Program-made: the position numbers and the translations under genes
Source of the DNA: Calditrichota bacterium
GTDB lineage: Bacteria; CLD3
Length of the DNA stretch: 64,000 nt
Direction of reading: 5' to 3'
Assembly (NCBI GenBank): GCA_008501735.1
Contig: QQUF01000043.1
Span: 20,581-84,580 of the forward strand
Part shown: piece after piece, positions 16,770 through 26,363 of the stretch
How the letters are laid out: the number at the start of each line of letters is the position of its first letter
How positions within the stretch are numbered: the stretch's first letter is position 1
Notes under the pieces: generated by a model
Told to the model about the DNA's origin: nothing
Seen by the model: the letters and a program-made list of their open reading frames with translations, nothing else
Database searches by the model: none

Positions 16770-17237
16770 TTAGTTTAGTGCTTTTGAAGCAACTTGAACA
16801 GCTTCAATGATTTTTGTGTAACCAGTACAACGGCAAAGATTTCCTGACAAAGCATCTTTGATTTCATCAACTGATGGATTTGTATTTTGGTCTAATAAAT
16901 TTTTAGAAGTAATTAAAAAGCCAGGTGTACAAAATCCACATTGAGCTCCACCGCAATCATCAAATGCTTTTTGAACAGGATGAGGTTCACCATTTTTGGC
17001 TAAGCCTTCAACTGTAACAATTTTCTTACCTTGACTTGAAACTGCCAAAGTCAAGCAAGATTGAATTGGAATGTCATCAATTAAAACCATACAAGAACCG
17101 CAATCACCTACATCACAACCTTGTTTCGTTCCTGTAAAATTGCATTCCTCTCGGATTGCTTCTAGTAAAGTTCTGTTGTCTCTAACAGCAATTTCATAGT
17201 CATTGCCGTTCACATTTAGAGTAATTATTTTTTTCAC
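16770..17237 (-). CDS. (2Fe-2S)-binding small subunit of a molybdenum hydroxylase (CoxS/XdhC-type)
   Basis: 155 residues from a GTG at 17237. An upstream TTG would add 12 residues, but MKKIITLNVNGN is the normal family start. It has a plant-type ferredoxin cluster with C41, C46, C49 and C61 (GCDVGDCGSC...C), and a second helical 2Fe-2S domain with C100, C103, C135 and C137 (CGFC and CRC). These are the two clusters that carry electrons between molybdopterin and FAD in xanthine-dehydrogenase-like or CO-dehydrogenase-like enzymes. The large Mo subunit and the FAD subunit are not adjacent: the sigma factor lies downstream and hemL is divergent. The substrate is therefore unknown. Confidence 0.9.
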   Translation of the reverse strand: MKKIITLNVNGNDYEIAVRDNRTLLEAIREECNFTGTKQGCDVGDCGSCMVLIDDIPIQSCLTLAVSSQGKKIVTVEGLAKNGEPHPVQKAFDDCGGAQCGFCTPGFLITSKNLLDQNTNPSVDEIKDALSGNLCRCTGYTKIIEAVQVASKALN

Positions 17238-17381
17238 TTTTAGATTAACCTTATTTAAATCTTTAACGCACAAAGATAAAAAACTTTTGCTAGAATTTTA
17301 ATTAATTTAATATTGATTGGGTGTAAAGTGAAAACAACAAAATTGAAGTCAGTTTTCCTTAGTAAGAAAAAAAATATTTGT

Positions 17382-17389
17382 TAAATTTG
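17382..17389 (+). promoter_or_regulatory. Bacteroidota-type -7 box (TAAATTTG) before hemL
   Basis: TAAATTTG fits the TAnnTTTG consensus of the principal sigma factor in Bacteroidetes, 43 bases before the hemL ATG. The same 13 bases, TTTGTTAAATTTG, occur before the dus gene (41011-41023). No convincing -33 TTTG at the standard spacing is seen, so this stays tentative. Confidence 0.3.
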
Positions 17390-17432
17390 CGGGTCGAAAA
17401 AATAACAAATATTTGAAAGAATAATTCAAAAA

Positions 17433-18728
17433 ATGAAAAGAGAAAATTCAAACAAATCTTATAAAAAAGCTCTCGAACTCTTTCCAAGAGGAGTTAATTC
17501 ACCAGTTAGAGCATTTCAAGCAGTTTATGGTTATCCAATTTTTATTGTTCGTGGAGAAGGTTCGAGAACTTGGGACGCAGACGGAAATGAATTCATTGAC
17601 TTTTGTTGTTCTTGGGGACCTTTAATTCTTGGACACAACAACAAATATGTTCGTGAAAAAATTATTGAAACTACTCTTAATGGAACTTCTTTCGGCACTC
17701 CAACGATGCAGGAAAATGAGCTTGGGGAATTGATTTTAAAGAATAACTCAAAAATTGAAAAAATCCGATTTGTAAATTCTGGAACAGAAGCAGTAATGTC
17801 TGCTGTAAGACTTGCAAGAGGGTACACTGGAAGAGATAAAATTTTAAAATTTTCAGGTTGTTACCACGGACACGTTGACCATCTTTTGGTTAAAGCTGGT
17901 TCGGGTTTGGCAACTTTTGGAGAATCTTCTTCGGCTGGTGTTCCACAAAGTTTTGCGAAAGAAACAATCGTTTGTGAACTTAATAACAAGGAAGCAGTTG
18001 AAAAGGCATTTGAAGAATTTGGCAACGAAATAGCTTGTATTTTAATTGAACCGATTCCTGCAAATAACGGATTGCTTATTCAAGACAAAGAATTTTTGGA
18101 ATTTTTGAGAGGGATTACAACTAAAAATGGCTCATTGTTAATTTTTGATGAAGTTATTTCAGGCTTCAGAATTGGATTTGAAGGAGCTTCGGGTTATTTC
18201 GGAATTCAGCCTGATATTTTGACTTATGGAAAAATAATTGGTGGTGGAATGCCAGTTGGTGCTTATGGAGCAAGTCGCGAAATTATGTCTTTTATAGCTC
18301 CTGAAGGACCTGTTTACCAAGCTGGAACTCTTTCTGGCAATCCTGTTGCAATGGCTGCTGGTTCAGCTCAAGTTACACAATGTCTTGAAGAAGGCTTTTA
18401 TGAGAAACTTGAAAAAAAGACTCACAAATTTGTAAATGAAATTAATGACTTTGCAAAAGCTAATGATTTTAATGTTAAAGTCTTTTCTGTAGGCTCAATT
18501 TTTTGGTTTGCTTTTACGGACTTAGAGAAAGTTCAGAAGGCTGAAGAGATTGACCTTCAAAGTATGGAAATTTATAAAATTTTTCACAATGAACTTCTTG
18601 AACGTGGAATTTACTTTGCACCTTCTGGCTACGAAGTCGGATTTATTTCAGCAGCACACACGGAAGAAGATTTGAAAATCACAGTTAATGCAGTTAAAGA
18701 GAGTTTAGAAGTTGCACTCAAAAACTAA
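17433..18728 (+). CDS. hemL: Glutamate-1-semialdehyde 2,1-aminomutase
   Basis: 431 residues, the usual length. This cytoplasmic PLP enzyme turns glutamate-1-semialdehyde into 5-aminolevulinate in the C5 route to heme. Visible are PRGVNSPVRAF near the start, the PLP-phosphate block NSGTEAVMSA at 115-124, YHGHVDH at 144-150, the cofactor Asp in FDEVISGFR (D239), and the Schiff-base lysine K267 in TYGKIIGGGMPVG. It overlaps hemH by 17 bases, so the two heme genes are translationally coupled. The C5 pathway implies a glutamyl-tRNA reductase (hemA) elsewhere in the genome. Confidence 0.97.
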   Translation: MKRENSNKSYKKALELFPRGVNSPVRAFQAVYGYPIFIVRGEGSRTWDADGNEFIDFCCSWGPLILGHNNKYVREKIIETTLNGTSFGTPTMQENELGELILKNNSKIEKIRFVNSGTEAVMSAVRLARGYTGRDKILKFSGCYHGHVDHLLVKAGSGLATFGESSSAGVPQSFAKETIVCELNNKEAVEKAFEEFGNEIACILIEPIPANNGLLIQDKEFLEFLRGITTKNGSLLIFDEVISGFRIGFEGASGYFGIQPDILTYGKIIGGGMPVGAYGASREIMSFIAPEGPVYQAGTLSGNPVAMAAGSAQVTQCLEEGFYEKLEKKTHKFVNEINDFAKANDFNVKVFSVGSIFWFAFTDLEKVQKAEEIDLQSMEIYKIFHNELLERGIYFAPSGYEVGFISAAHTEEDLKITVNAVKESLEVALKN

Positions 18729-19734
18729 AACAGGGATTCTATTAGTAAATCTAGGAACTCCTGATTCACCGTCAACAGCAGACGTTAGAAAATATTTACG
18801 CGAATTTCTTTTAGACCCAAGAGTAATTGACATTAATCCAATCGGTAGATTCTTACTTGTAAACTTAATAATTGCTCCGTTTCGTTCCCCAAAAAGTGCA
18901 AAACTTTACAAAGAAATTTGGTCAGAAAAAGGCTCGCCACTTTTGTTTTATGGAATTGAAGTTAAAAATCTTCTACAAAAAGAATTAGGTGATGATTTTG
19001 TAGTTGAACTTGGAATGCGTTATCAAAGCCCATCTTTGGAAGAAGCAGTTCAGAAATTTAAAAGTCATTCTTTTGACAAAGTAATAATTTTACCACTTTT
19101 TCCACAGTATGCTTCTGCTTCAACAGGTTCAGTTTATGAAAAAATTATGAAGATTACATCAAAATGGGAGTTCTTTCCAAGTATCGAATTCATTAGTGAT
19201 TTTCACCAAAATGAGCAATTTTTAGATGCTTTTGCAAATCTTGGCAAAAAATATTTAAAAGCAGAAGAATACGACCACATTTTATTTAGTTTTCACGGGC
19301 TTCCAGAACGCCAAATTCAGAAAACAGATTGTTCAAATTTGTGTTTAGTTTCAAAGGATTGTTGCGAAAGTTACAATGAAAAAAACCGATTTTGTTACAA
19401 GGCATCTTCGTTTGAAACTGCAAGGCAAATTGCCAAAAGATTGAATTTAAAGGCTGATGATTACACAATTTCTTTCCAGTCAAGATTGGGTAGAGAAGAG
19501 TGGATTAAACCTTACACAACTGATACTTTGAAAGATTTTGCCACAAGAGGTATTAAAAAAGTTTTAGTCTTTTGTCCAGCTTTTATTTGCGATTGCTTGG
19601 AAACAGTTTATGAAGTCAGTGTTGAGCTGAACGAAGAATTTCGTCAAAATGGTGGTGACAAAGTTCAACTTGTTGAGGGATTAAACTCAAATCCTGATTG
19701 GATTAAAGCGATAAGAAGTATTTTGCAAGTTTAG
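18712..19734 (+). CDS. hemH: Ferrochelatase
   Basis: 340 residues from a TTG start inside the hemL end; the motif GILLVNLGTPDSP at 8-20 fixes the frame. It would insert ferrous iron into protoporphyrin (or coproporphyrin) IX at the membrane surface. The catalytic histidine H195 is in FSFHGLPER and the second active-site region is FQSRLGREEWIKPYT. The segment after FHGLPER has several cysteines (DCSNLCLVSKDCC, NRFCYKA) and a late CPAFICDCLET, as in proteobacterial-type ferrochelatases. It ends 3 bases before the convergent PHP gene, leaving no room for a separate terminator. Confidence 0.96.
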   Translation: MHSKTKTGILLVNLGTPDSPSTADVRKYLREFLLDPRVIDINPIGRFLLVNLIIAPFRSPKSAKLYKEIWSEKGSPLLFYGIEVKNLLQKELGDDFVVELGMRYQSPSLEEAVQKFKSHSFDKVIILPLFPQYASASTGSVYEKIMKITSKWEFFPSIEFISDFHQNEQFLDAFANLGKKYLKAEEYDHILFSFHGLPERQIQKTDCSNLCLVSKDCCESYNEKNRFCYKASSFETARQIAKRLNLKADDYTISFQSRLGREEWIKPYTTDTLKDFATRGIKKVLVFCPAFICDCLETVYEVSVELNEEFRQNGGDKVQLVEGLNSNPDWIKAIRSILQV

Positions 19735-19736
19735 TT

Positions 19737-21407
19737 CTATTCGATTGAAGAAACAAAAATTGGGTTTGTCATAAAAACAAAGAATTTTTGTTCTCCTTTG
19801 CCAATTATTACTCTGTAAAAAGATTTTTGTCGGTGGGTGTATTCAGCATCTTCGATTTCAAAATAATTTTCACCTTTTTCTAAGATTCGTTCTTCAAGAA
19901 TCTTTCCATCTTTTATAAAAAATAATGTGAGCTTTTCTTTCATTTTTTCATCAATATCAAAATCAAGTCTAAAAACAGGGTTTTCACCTTTTTCTAAACT
20001 TAAAGTTTCACCAATTATTTTTTTGAAATCCTTTGAATTTTTTACTGAAAACTCGTTAAAACTTAAGTAAGTATGAGCAAAATTTCTGAAATTCACCATT
20101 CTTCCTTTGCGGATAGCTTTTAGAACTCCCTTTTTATCTCTTTCGTGAGTGTAAAGCAGTGTAAGAGATTCTGCGATATTTTTGGGATCGCCTCCGTCAA
20201 AATCTAATTCTGAAATTGACCAAGTCGGGTTTTCTTGATTAGAGAGGCAAAATTGTTTGAGTTGTTGGTCCCAAATTCCACCAATTGAACCAGTCCTTTT
20301 TGCCCCTTCCCAAAATGTTGCGAAACCTGTCCAACCAGTAGTTTGTGCTAGAGAATTTGAATAATCTTTAGTTTGCATTCTGACATTCATTCCAAGAGTT
20401 TTCCCTAAATCTAAATTATTACTTTTCTCAGGATGAGCCCAAAAAACCATTCCACCTTTTGCATTGACGTAATCAATTAATTCTTGGTAAGGTTTCTCAC
20501 CAGAATCTTCATATTGGTCATAAATCGGAGCAACAAAGTAAGGAAAATTATTCAAAATATAAATTACTGATAATACTATGATGATAGAACCTTCTCTTTT
20601 GAAACCTCGTTTCTTATCGTGCAGGACTCCATACTTTCGAACTTGGGTATTAATTACTGTTCTAAAAATTTTGACGCCAAACCAAAGAGTTATAAAGGGA
20701 ATAATATTTAGTAAATACCAGAATGAAAAATTGTTTTTATAACCACTTTTAATTGAAGGTAAGTTTGCATAATCTTCTGCTGTCTCTAAACCTAAAACCA
20801 ATAAATGTTTATGGAAATTCATTATTTTAAAAGTCAAACTTTCCCAATCAATTTCCCAAAAATAGTAAGGAATGACTTCTGAACCGTGCAGTAAAATTAA
20901 ATTACCGTAATGATTTCTAAGTGAATTAATTCTTGAAATATATTCTTCTTCACCAAGAGTTGAGATGGAATTTTTTTCTTGAGAAAATGAAAAATTTCTT
21001 AGAAAGGGAAGCCCGTATTCAATTTTCATATTGTCGTGGTCGGTGAAAATCCCAATATCAATTTTATTCTCATTTAAAATATCTGCTAATTCTCTTAAAG
21101 AATAGTCACCACCACTTATTTGAGAATCAAGATGAATTGCTGCAAGTAAATTATGATATTCAGAATAGGGGTTACTGTCTTTATTCGGAAATTTTTTGAT
21201 GATTTTTTTGTCTTCTTTAATAACACCAATATTCAATGAGTCAGACTTTGACTGTTTTTTCTTTTGGCTTTTAGTTTTACTTTCTTCTTCTTTCATCACT
21301 TTCAAAAAATCTTCTAAAGTAGAATTTTTGGATTGATCTTGCGAAAATACCTGAAATGGAAAATAAAGTGCTAAAAATATTACTAAAAATTTAGAGAAAA
21401 GAGTCAT
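19737..21407 (-). CDS. PHP-domain metal-dependent phosphoesterase-like membrane protein
   Basis: 556 residues with an N-terminal signal sequence (MTLFSKFLVIFLALYFPFQVFSQ). A Lys/Ser/Glu-rich linker follows, then a PHP-like fold: AAIHLDSQISGGDYSL (where PHP proteins have HxHS), DIGIFTDHDN, HGSEVIPYY and FWAHPEKSN. Two membrane helices (about 225-250 and 283-305) are inserted in the middle of the fold. PHP enzymes hydrolyse phosphate esters with two or three metals. Here the first motif is HLDS rather than HxHS, so activity is uncertain. The 5' end overlaps the glycosyltransferase stop by 17 bases, suggesting a joint cell-surface role. A soluble relative of similar layout is at 55978-57582. Confidence 0.72.
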   Translation of the reverse strand: MTLFSKFLVIFLALYFPFQVFSQDQSKNSTLEDFLKVMKEEESKTKSQKKKQSKSDSLNIGVIKEDKKIIKKFPNKDSNPYSEYHNLLAAIHLDSQISGGDYSLRELADILNENKIDIGIFTDHDNMKIEYGLPFLRNFSFSQEKNSISTLGEEEYISRINSLRNHYGNLILLHGSEVIPYYFWEIDWESLTFKIMNFHKHLLVLGLETAEDYANLPSIKSGYKNNFSFWYLLNIIPFITLWFGVKIFRTVINTQVRKYGVLHDKKRGFKREGSIIIVLSVIYILNNFPYFVAPIYDQYEDSGEKPYQELIDYVNAKGGMVFWAHPEKSNNLDLGKTLGMNVRMQTKDYSNSLAQTTGWTGFATFWEGAKRTGSIGGIWDQQLKQFCLSNQENPTWSISELDFDGGDPKNIAESLTLLYTHERDKKGVLKAIRKGRMVNFRNFAHTYLSFNEFSVKNSKDFKKIIGETLSLEKGENPVFRLDFDIDEKMKEKLTLFFIKDGKILEERILEKGENYFEIEDAEYTHRQKSFYRVIIGKGEQKFFVFMTNPIFVSSIE

Positions 21408-22530
21408 AAATACTTTTTACCTTGTCAATCATCAATTGCATTTCAAAATCTTCTGCTCGACGTTTGCCATTACTAATTAAATTTTCTTTTAAGTCATTTT
21501 GAGAAACCAATTTAAGAATATTTTCAGATAATTCACTAATATTTTCAGAGCTAAAAAGTAAGCCACTTTTACCATATTCAACGACTTCAGGAACTCCACC
21601 AACTTCTGAAGCAACAATCGGAATTCCTGATACCATTGCTTCAACAAGGACTCTTCCAAGACCTTCGTTTCTAGAGGTAAGAACAAAAACATCTAAAGCT
21701 TTGAAAATTTGTGGAATGTCGTTTCTCATTCCTGTAAAAATCACTTTATCCGAAATTCCTAAATTCTTAGCTAAAGTGTGAACTTGTTCTCGTAATTCGC
21801 CGTCTCCAACAACCATAAATTTTACGTTATCAGCTTTCTCCGAAACTTGTTTTGCACCTTTAAGAAAAATGTCACAACCTTTAATTTCTGTAAGTCTTCC
21901 AACAAAACCAACCAAAAATTCAGACTCGTTTACTCCAAATTCTGTACGAATTTCAGATTTCGTACAATTTTTGAAATCGTCCAAAAATATGCCACAGTAA
22001 ACTGTTTCAAATTTTTCGGGTTTATCAATTTTTTCTTTAATGTGGTCGCTTCGCCCCTCATCTGTAAGATTCAAAATCTTATGCGACGTTTTAGCAAAAA
22101 ATTTCTCAATTAAAATAAAAAACTTAGTCGTAAATCTGTCAAAGTAACCATAAAAAATGTGTCCGTGTGGAGAATGAACTCGAACAGGAATTCTTGCTAA
22201 AAAACCTGCGAGACGACCAACAATCCCAGCTTTTGAAGTATGAGTGTGAAGAATTTGCGGTTTCTGTTTTTTGAGAATTTTATAAAGTTTGAAAGTCGCA
22301 ACCAAATCTTTTAGTGGGTTTACTTCCCGAATCATTTCAGGAATGCAATGAGTTTTGATTCCAGTTTTTTGTTCAAAATCTTTGAATGAAGAGTGAAATG
22401 AAGAAGTTAAACCATAAATTAATTCGACATCAAGACCTTGTTTTTTCAACCCTTCGACTAAATCTAAAGTAACTCCAGCAGAACCACCTTCGTCTAATCT
22501 TGTTATGATGTGAATGTTTTTTATTGGCAT
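21391..22530 (-). CDS. Glycosyltransferase family 4 (GT-B fold)
   Basis: 379 residues from an ATG. The N-terminal part begins IHIITRLDEGGSAGVTLDLV, the donor/acceptor loop of GT4 enzymes, and HTHTSKAGIVGRLAG (about 97-111) is the usual second block. The C-terminal nucleotide-sugar domain has VGRLTEIKGCDIFL, GDGELREQVHTL and VFVLTSRNEGLGRVLVEAMV, then GIPIVASEVGGVPEVV. The E-x7-E motif is seen as E288 to E296 (approximate). It should move a sugar from a nucleotide donor to a lipid-linked or surface glycan in the cytoplasm. It is operon-linked to the downstream PHP protein by overlap; no other polysaccharide genes are near. Confidence 0.9.
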   Translation of the reverse strand: MPIKNIHIITRLDEGGSAGVTLDLVEGLKKQGLDVELIYGLTSSFHSSFKDFEQKTGIKTHCIPEMIREVNPLKDLVATFKLYKILKKQKPQILHTHTSKAGIVGRLAGFLARIPVRVHSPHGHIFYGYFDRFTTKFFILIEKFFAKTSHKILNLTDEGRSDHIKEKIDKPEKFETVYCGIFLDDFKNCTKSEIRTEFGVNESEFLVGFVGRLTEIKGCDIFLKGAKQVSEKADNVKFMVVGDGELREQVHTLAKNLGISDKVIFTGMRNDIPQIFKALDVFVLTSRNEGLGRVLVEAMVSGIPIVASEVGGVPEVVEYGKSGLLFSSENISELSENILKLVSQNDLKENLISNGKRRAEDFEMQLMIDKVKSIYDSFL

Positions 22531-22634
22531 TAAAAGTCTAAAGGTTTAGTTTGAAAATTTGGAGAAGTTAAAATAAAAAATCATTTTAATTCCAAAAAAA
22601 ATTACGTCGGGAAACTTAGAACAACTTTTTACGG

Positions 22635-23609
22635 TCAAAAATCAATTTTAAAAAGCTGCCCTTTGTGGTCACTGAACCCGAAATTAATTGTTTCATAATT
22701 TTGAAATCTAACTTTCTCGTTACCTAGAGTGTGGTCAATTCCCCAAACAGGAAAAGCTCTTGGAAATGTTAGGTGAAACCCAATTCCAACTTCCGAATGA
22801 GCATTTCGCATTCCACTCAAATTTAAATTTGAAGAGTAAAAAGGTGCGTTAAAGTCTCCTGAAATCAAAATTGGCAGTTCATTTTTTGAAGAAATCCATT
22901 TGTTCAAAAGTTCACTTTCTTTTAAATGCCAATCTGCTTTGTCGCTTGCTTTTTCGATTAAATCACTCAAACTACTTTTTTTGTCAAGGTAGAAAGCCTT
23001 CGTTGTGTGAACATTCACGAGCCAAATTTCTCTTTCCTGAATTTCAATTTTTAAAGCAAAAGTTCTGTAGCCAGTTATTGCTGTTTCTATAAAAGACTCT
23101 TTAGTGAGCAATGATTTTCTGATTCCAATAACTGATGAAAAAGGGCTATAGTTTTTATGCTCAAACTCTTCGTTTTCATTCATAGCATAAAATTTATAAT
23201 CTGAAAGAACATCTGAAAAAGTTCTACGGTCTCTTTTTTTGACTTCTTGTAAGATTAGAAAATCTACTTTGTTTTTTTTACAAAATGTTTTGAACTCGGA
23301 AAGTTTTTCTTTTGTGTTGTGAATATTAAAACTTAAAACTGTGAACCCATTTTCACTTTCTATTGAGTTTCCAAAATTTAAACCAATAAAATAAATATTG
23401 ATAAAAAAGAAGAATATAGAGATTATTGACACTAAACTTTTCTTTTGGAAACCAAAGTAACCAAAAATCAGAATTGATAAAAATGCCAAAATAAATCTTG
23501 GAGGATAACTAAAAATTAGCGAAGATTTTGCAAATTCTTCGAAAACGAAAAGAGGTGAAATTGAAAATATTATGAGAACCCAAAGTAAAATTTTAAAGAA
23601 AATTTTCAA
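22635..23609 (-). CDS. Endonuclease/exonuclease/phosphatase (EEP) family membrane protein
   Basis: 324 residues from a TTG at 23609 (an in-frame stop lies four codons upstream). The first about 90 residues are three hydrophobic helices. The rest is the EEP fold: VLSFNIHNTKEKL (Asn metal ligand), DFLILQEVKKRD (Glu), VNVHTT, ISGDFNAPFYS (Asp/Asn pair) and the final FGFSDHKGQLF (Asp-His). All main catalytic positions are present, so a phosphodiesterase or phosphatase active on the outer face of the membrane is plausible. The substrate is unknown. It is followed by the hypothetical gene order 23619 to 26572 upstream on the same strand, with 9 bases between this gene and the next. Confidence 0.85.
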   Translation of the reverse strand: MKIFFKILLWVLIIFSISPLFVFEEFAKSSLIFSYPPRFILAFLSILIFGYFGFQKKSLVSIISIFFFFINIYFIGLNFGNSIESENGFTVLSFNIHNTKEKLSEFKTFCKKNKVDFLILQEVKKRDRRTFSDVLSDYKFYAMNENEEFEHKNYSPFSSVIGIRKSLLTKESFIETAITGYRTFALKIEIQEREIWLVNVHTTKAFYLDKKSSLSDLIEKASDKADWHLKESELLNKWISSKNELPILISGDFNAPFYSSNLNLSGMRNAHSEVGIGFHLTFPRAFPVWGIDHTLGNEKVRFQNYETINFGFSDHKGQLFKIDF

Positions 23610-23618
23610 ATGGTTAAC

Positions 23619-24605
23619 CTAATCTTCTTGAATTTCATTTTTGATATTTCTACAAATCTTGAGCTCAAGAACAGCACCTTTTAAATCCCCATTTTGGAAT
23701 TCATTTTTAGCTTTATTAAAGTGAGTTTTTATTCTTTTGAGAATTCGCATTTTTCGTTTGGAAGGGTTTGTTTTAATTTTTTCTTGTAATAAATTAATTC
23801 GGTTATGGGCAACTAAGAGAAGATTTTCGACAAATTCAGTGGATAAATTGTCTTCTCCAAACTCTTCGTTAAAGTTTGTTTTAAGGGTTTTTCTAACAGA
23901 TTCTGAAAGCTCAACAGCTTTATGAAAATCTTTTGCACTGAAATTTTGCCAAGCATTATCCTGTAAATTTTTTGCTGTGTTATAGTTTTCAATTGAAATG
24001 AAACCTTTGGCTTTTCTAAGGAAACTATCTGTGATTTTTATGAAGTTAAAAGCATCTGTTTCGGTTAAGTCTGCGTTATTAATCTTCGCCATTTTATAAG
24101 CAGTTTGTGCTAAATAATTTGCTTTGTCAGTATGAGTTTTTGCTCTTAAAAAATTTACATTTCTCATTTCAATTCTTGCTGAGTCCAACTTCTCATTTGC
24201 AAGAATGAATGTGTTAATTGATTCGAAATTTTGTGCTTTGCGAACGTCAGGTCTTATTTTCTCCAAAAAATTTTCTGTTTGAAAAAAATTTTTAACGGTT
24301 TTTGAAGTACTAGCTCCATAAGTTGAATCAAGCAGATTAAAAATTGATTGCTTGGCTTCAAAAGTGCTTTTTAGTGCAATTCCAAATTTATTTCTTAATT
24401 GCATTTCACGTGCTTTTTTTAGACTATTCTTGGCACTTTCAAGATTTCCATTTTCAATTAAAGTTTTTTTCTGAAATTCTAAAATTTGAATTAGGTTTTC
24501 TGTTCTTTCTATCTCTTTGAGAAGTAAAGGATTAGAATAGGCGATTTGATTCAGATATAAAATAGCAATAAATAGTTTGAATAGAGTTTTTGCAATGTGT
24601 TTCAT
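23619..24605 (-). CDS. Exported helical protein of unknown function
   Basis: 328 residues from the ATG at 24605 (a TTG nine bases earlier is less likely). The signal peptide is MKHIAKTLFKLFIAILYLNQIAYS. The rest is almost entirely charged amphipathic helix, with repeated AKxxLxxAREM / LDSARIEMRN / AKxxLQDNAW-type helices that look like degenerate TPR or SEL-like pairs. Each block of about 70 residues has a similar pattern of Asn-Phe-x-x-Ala. No enzyme motif is visible. It probably functions in the periplasm as a scaffold. It lies between the EEP protein gene (9 bases) and the XPB-associated gene (36 bases) on the same strand. Confidence 0.65.
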   Translation of the reverse strand: MKHIAKTLFKLFIAILYLNQIAYSNPLLLKEIERTENLIQILEFQKKTLIENGNLESAKNSLKKAREMQLRNKFGIALKSTFEAKQSIFNLLDSTYGASTSKTVKNFFQTENFLEKIRPDVRKAQNFESINTFILANEKLDSARIEMRNVNFLRAKTHTDKANYLAQTAYKMAKINNADLTETDAFNFIKITDSFLRKAKGFISIENYNTAKNLQDNAWQNFSAKDFHKAVELSESVRKTLKTNFNEEFGEDNLSTEFVENLLLVAHNRINLLQEKIKTNPSKRKMRILKRIKTHFNKAKNEFQNGDLKGAVLELKICRNIKNEIQED

Positions 24606-24641
24606 TTGGTACAAAAAATTAAAATTAGTGTACTTGTGGGG

Positions 24642-26363
24642 TCATTCGGACAAAATTAATCTTTTAAATTCTTTGTTAATCGTGCCAAATGCAACTTTTG
24701 AGAATAAATAATTTACATCGTCAATTTTTATGCCTAAATCTTTTCCACGCTCAATCGAACTTTTTGTAAACTCAAATTCATTAGGAGTTTTTGTTTCAAA
24801 AGTTAATTTTTCTAAGATACTTTCTAATCTCAAATCACTTTTAGAGTTATCTAATTTTATTTTGTTTTCATTTAAATGTAAAGGTTTAAAATCTTTAGTC
24901 TCAATGACTTGGTAATTTCGCAAATATTTCATTTCAAAATTTTTTGCTTCTTCTTTGGTAACAAAAACAAACTTTCCTTTTGCACACCTAAATCCTTTAG
25001 CTTTTATTTCTTTCCAAAGTTCCCTTTCTTCAATTTCATAAATCAAAAGATTTGTTGCAAGTCTGACAGAATCTTTTCTTTTACTTAACCTATTAATCTC
25101 TACTCGAAAAATTTCGGGAATGTCAAAAAACACGTCTTTTAATAAAATTTCAATTTGAGAGAGTGAAATGCCATTCTCAGTCAGAGAGAGAATTTTTTTG
25201 GGGTTCAACTTAAAAGTATTTTCCTTAAACAAATCACCAAACAAATTTGAAACAAAGATTGTTTTAAAGCTCTTTAATTCGTCAAATTTTACGATTGATT
25301 CCCTAATGAAATTATAGCTTTTGTTTGTATCGGAAGAGTAATTTCCAAGTAATTCGTTTGTGATTGAAAACTTTTGATTTTTGGAGTTAATGGAAACGAA
25401 ACCGAGTTTTACAAAATCTTCAACAATGATTTTGGTTAAAAATGAAATCCGTTTTGAATTAAATCGAAAATTATTATTTAGGGTAAATGCATCAGAAAAA
25501 TGAATTAGAAACCCTTCAGTTTTTTGAGAAATTTCTTCTAAAAATAGTTCTTGTCTCTCATTAAAAATATTTCTCACAGCGTTAAGAATTAACTTTGACC
25601 AATTTTCAAAATCTTTTGGGTGGTAAAATGGGAAGTAGATTGGTATGAAAGTTTTTATCCAACTGTTATAACAATCTTTGTGAACTTCTTTGAAATTATT
25701 TGAAACTAAATTTGAGAAATCTTTAATCAATGACTCAGAAGTTAGGTTCTCAAAAATTCTTTTATAGAAAGTTTCAACCTCTGAAGAATTTGCAAGGCTG
25801 TGTTTCTTTAATATAAAATTTGAAAGAGCATTTTTGATTGGCAAACACTCTCCGAATGGAATTTCTTCTTTTGAAAATGTTGAAATTCGTTTTGATATGT
25901 TTGGAATAATTTTGTGATTTATTAATGGAGATAATTTGAGTTTGAAGTTAAAATTCAAATTTGGTAGGGTAGAGTTTTCATCAATTTTTTCTAATATTCC
26001 AACGTTAACTAATTTAAAAATTGATAAGGTTGAAAATGCATTTTGTTTCACCAAAATTTCTAAAGCATCTAAAAATGAAATTTGAGTTCTGAATGTTAAT
26101 TCATACAAAATACTTTTTTCAGGAATTGTTAGCCTATGAAAAAAAATTGATATTTTTTTGTCATTTTTTAGAATGCTTACTATTTCTTTTATGGCTTGAA
26201 CTTTGTTAAAAGAATTTCTCGTCTCATTTGAAAGGAGAAAAATTGCATACTTTAAATCTGAGAGGTTTAGTTTTTCAAGGTATTCATAACTCTTGTTTAC
26301 ATCTAATTCAGAACTTCCTGTTTTACTAATGCGGTTAAGTTCTTTGATGGATAAGGTATTCAT
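24642..26363 (-). CDS. Helicase_C_3-like (XPB-associated) protein without a helicase motor
   Basis: 573 residues, soluble, very rich in Lys, Asn and Phe. The N-terminal segment LNLSDLKYAIFLLSNETRN followed by KVQAIKEIVSILKN resembles the SAP-like lead of helicase-associated proteins. Residues about 380-500 (LNPKKILSLTENGISLSQIE, PEIFRVEINRLSKRKDSVRL, YEIEERELWKEIKAKGF) follow the pattern of the Helicase_C_3 domain (PF13625) found N-terminal to bacterial XPB/Ssl2 helicases. Walker A, DExH and the other helicase motifs are absent. The start codon overlaps the stop of a 70-residue gene by four bases (ATGA), so the pair is translationally coupled. A DNA-repair or transcription-coupled role would be a guess. 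Confidence 0.6.
   Translation of the reverse strand: MNTLSIKELNRISKTGSSELDVNKSYEYLEKLNLSDLKYAIFLLSNETRNSFNKVQAIKEIVSILKNDKKISIFFHRLTIPEKSILYELTFRTQISFLDALEILVKQNAFSTLSIFKLVNVGILEKIDENSTLPNLNFNFKLKLSPLINHKIIPNISKRISTFSKEEIPFGECLPIKNALSNFILKKHSLANSSEVETFYKRIFENLTSESLIKDFSNLVSNNFKEVHKDCYNSWIKTFIPIYFPFYHPKDFENWSKLILNAVRNIFNERQELFLEEISQKTEGFLIHFSDAFTLNNNFRFNSKRISFLTKIIVEDFVKLGFVSINSKNQKFSITNELLGNYSSDTNKSYNFIRESIVKFDELKSFKTIFVSNLFGDLFKENTFKLNPKKILSLTENGISLSQIEILLKDVFFDIPEIFRVEINRLSKRKDSVRLATNLLIYEIEERELWKEIKAKGFRCAKGKFVFVTKEEAKNFEMKYLRNYQVIETKDFKPLHLNENKIKLDNSKSDLRLESILEKLTFETKTPNEFEFTKSSIERGKDLGIKIDDVNYLFSKVAFGTINKEFKRLILSE

Noticed and set aside
19737-21407. Type III polymerase or histidinol phosphatase
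   Set aside because: It has a signal peptide and two inserted membrane helices, unlike those PHP proteins.
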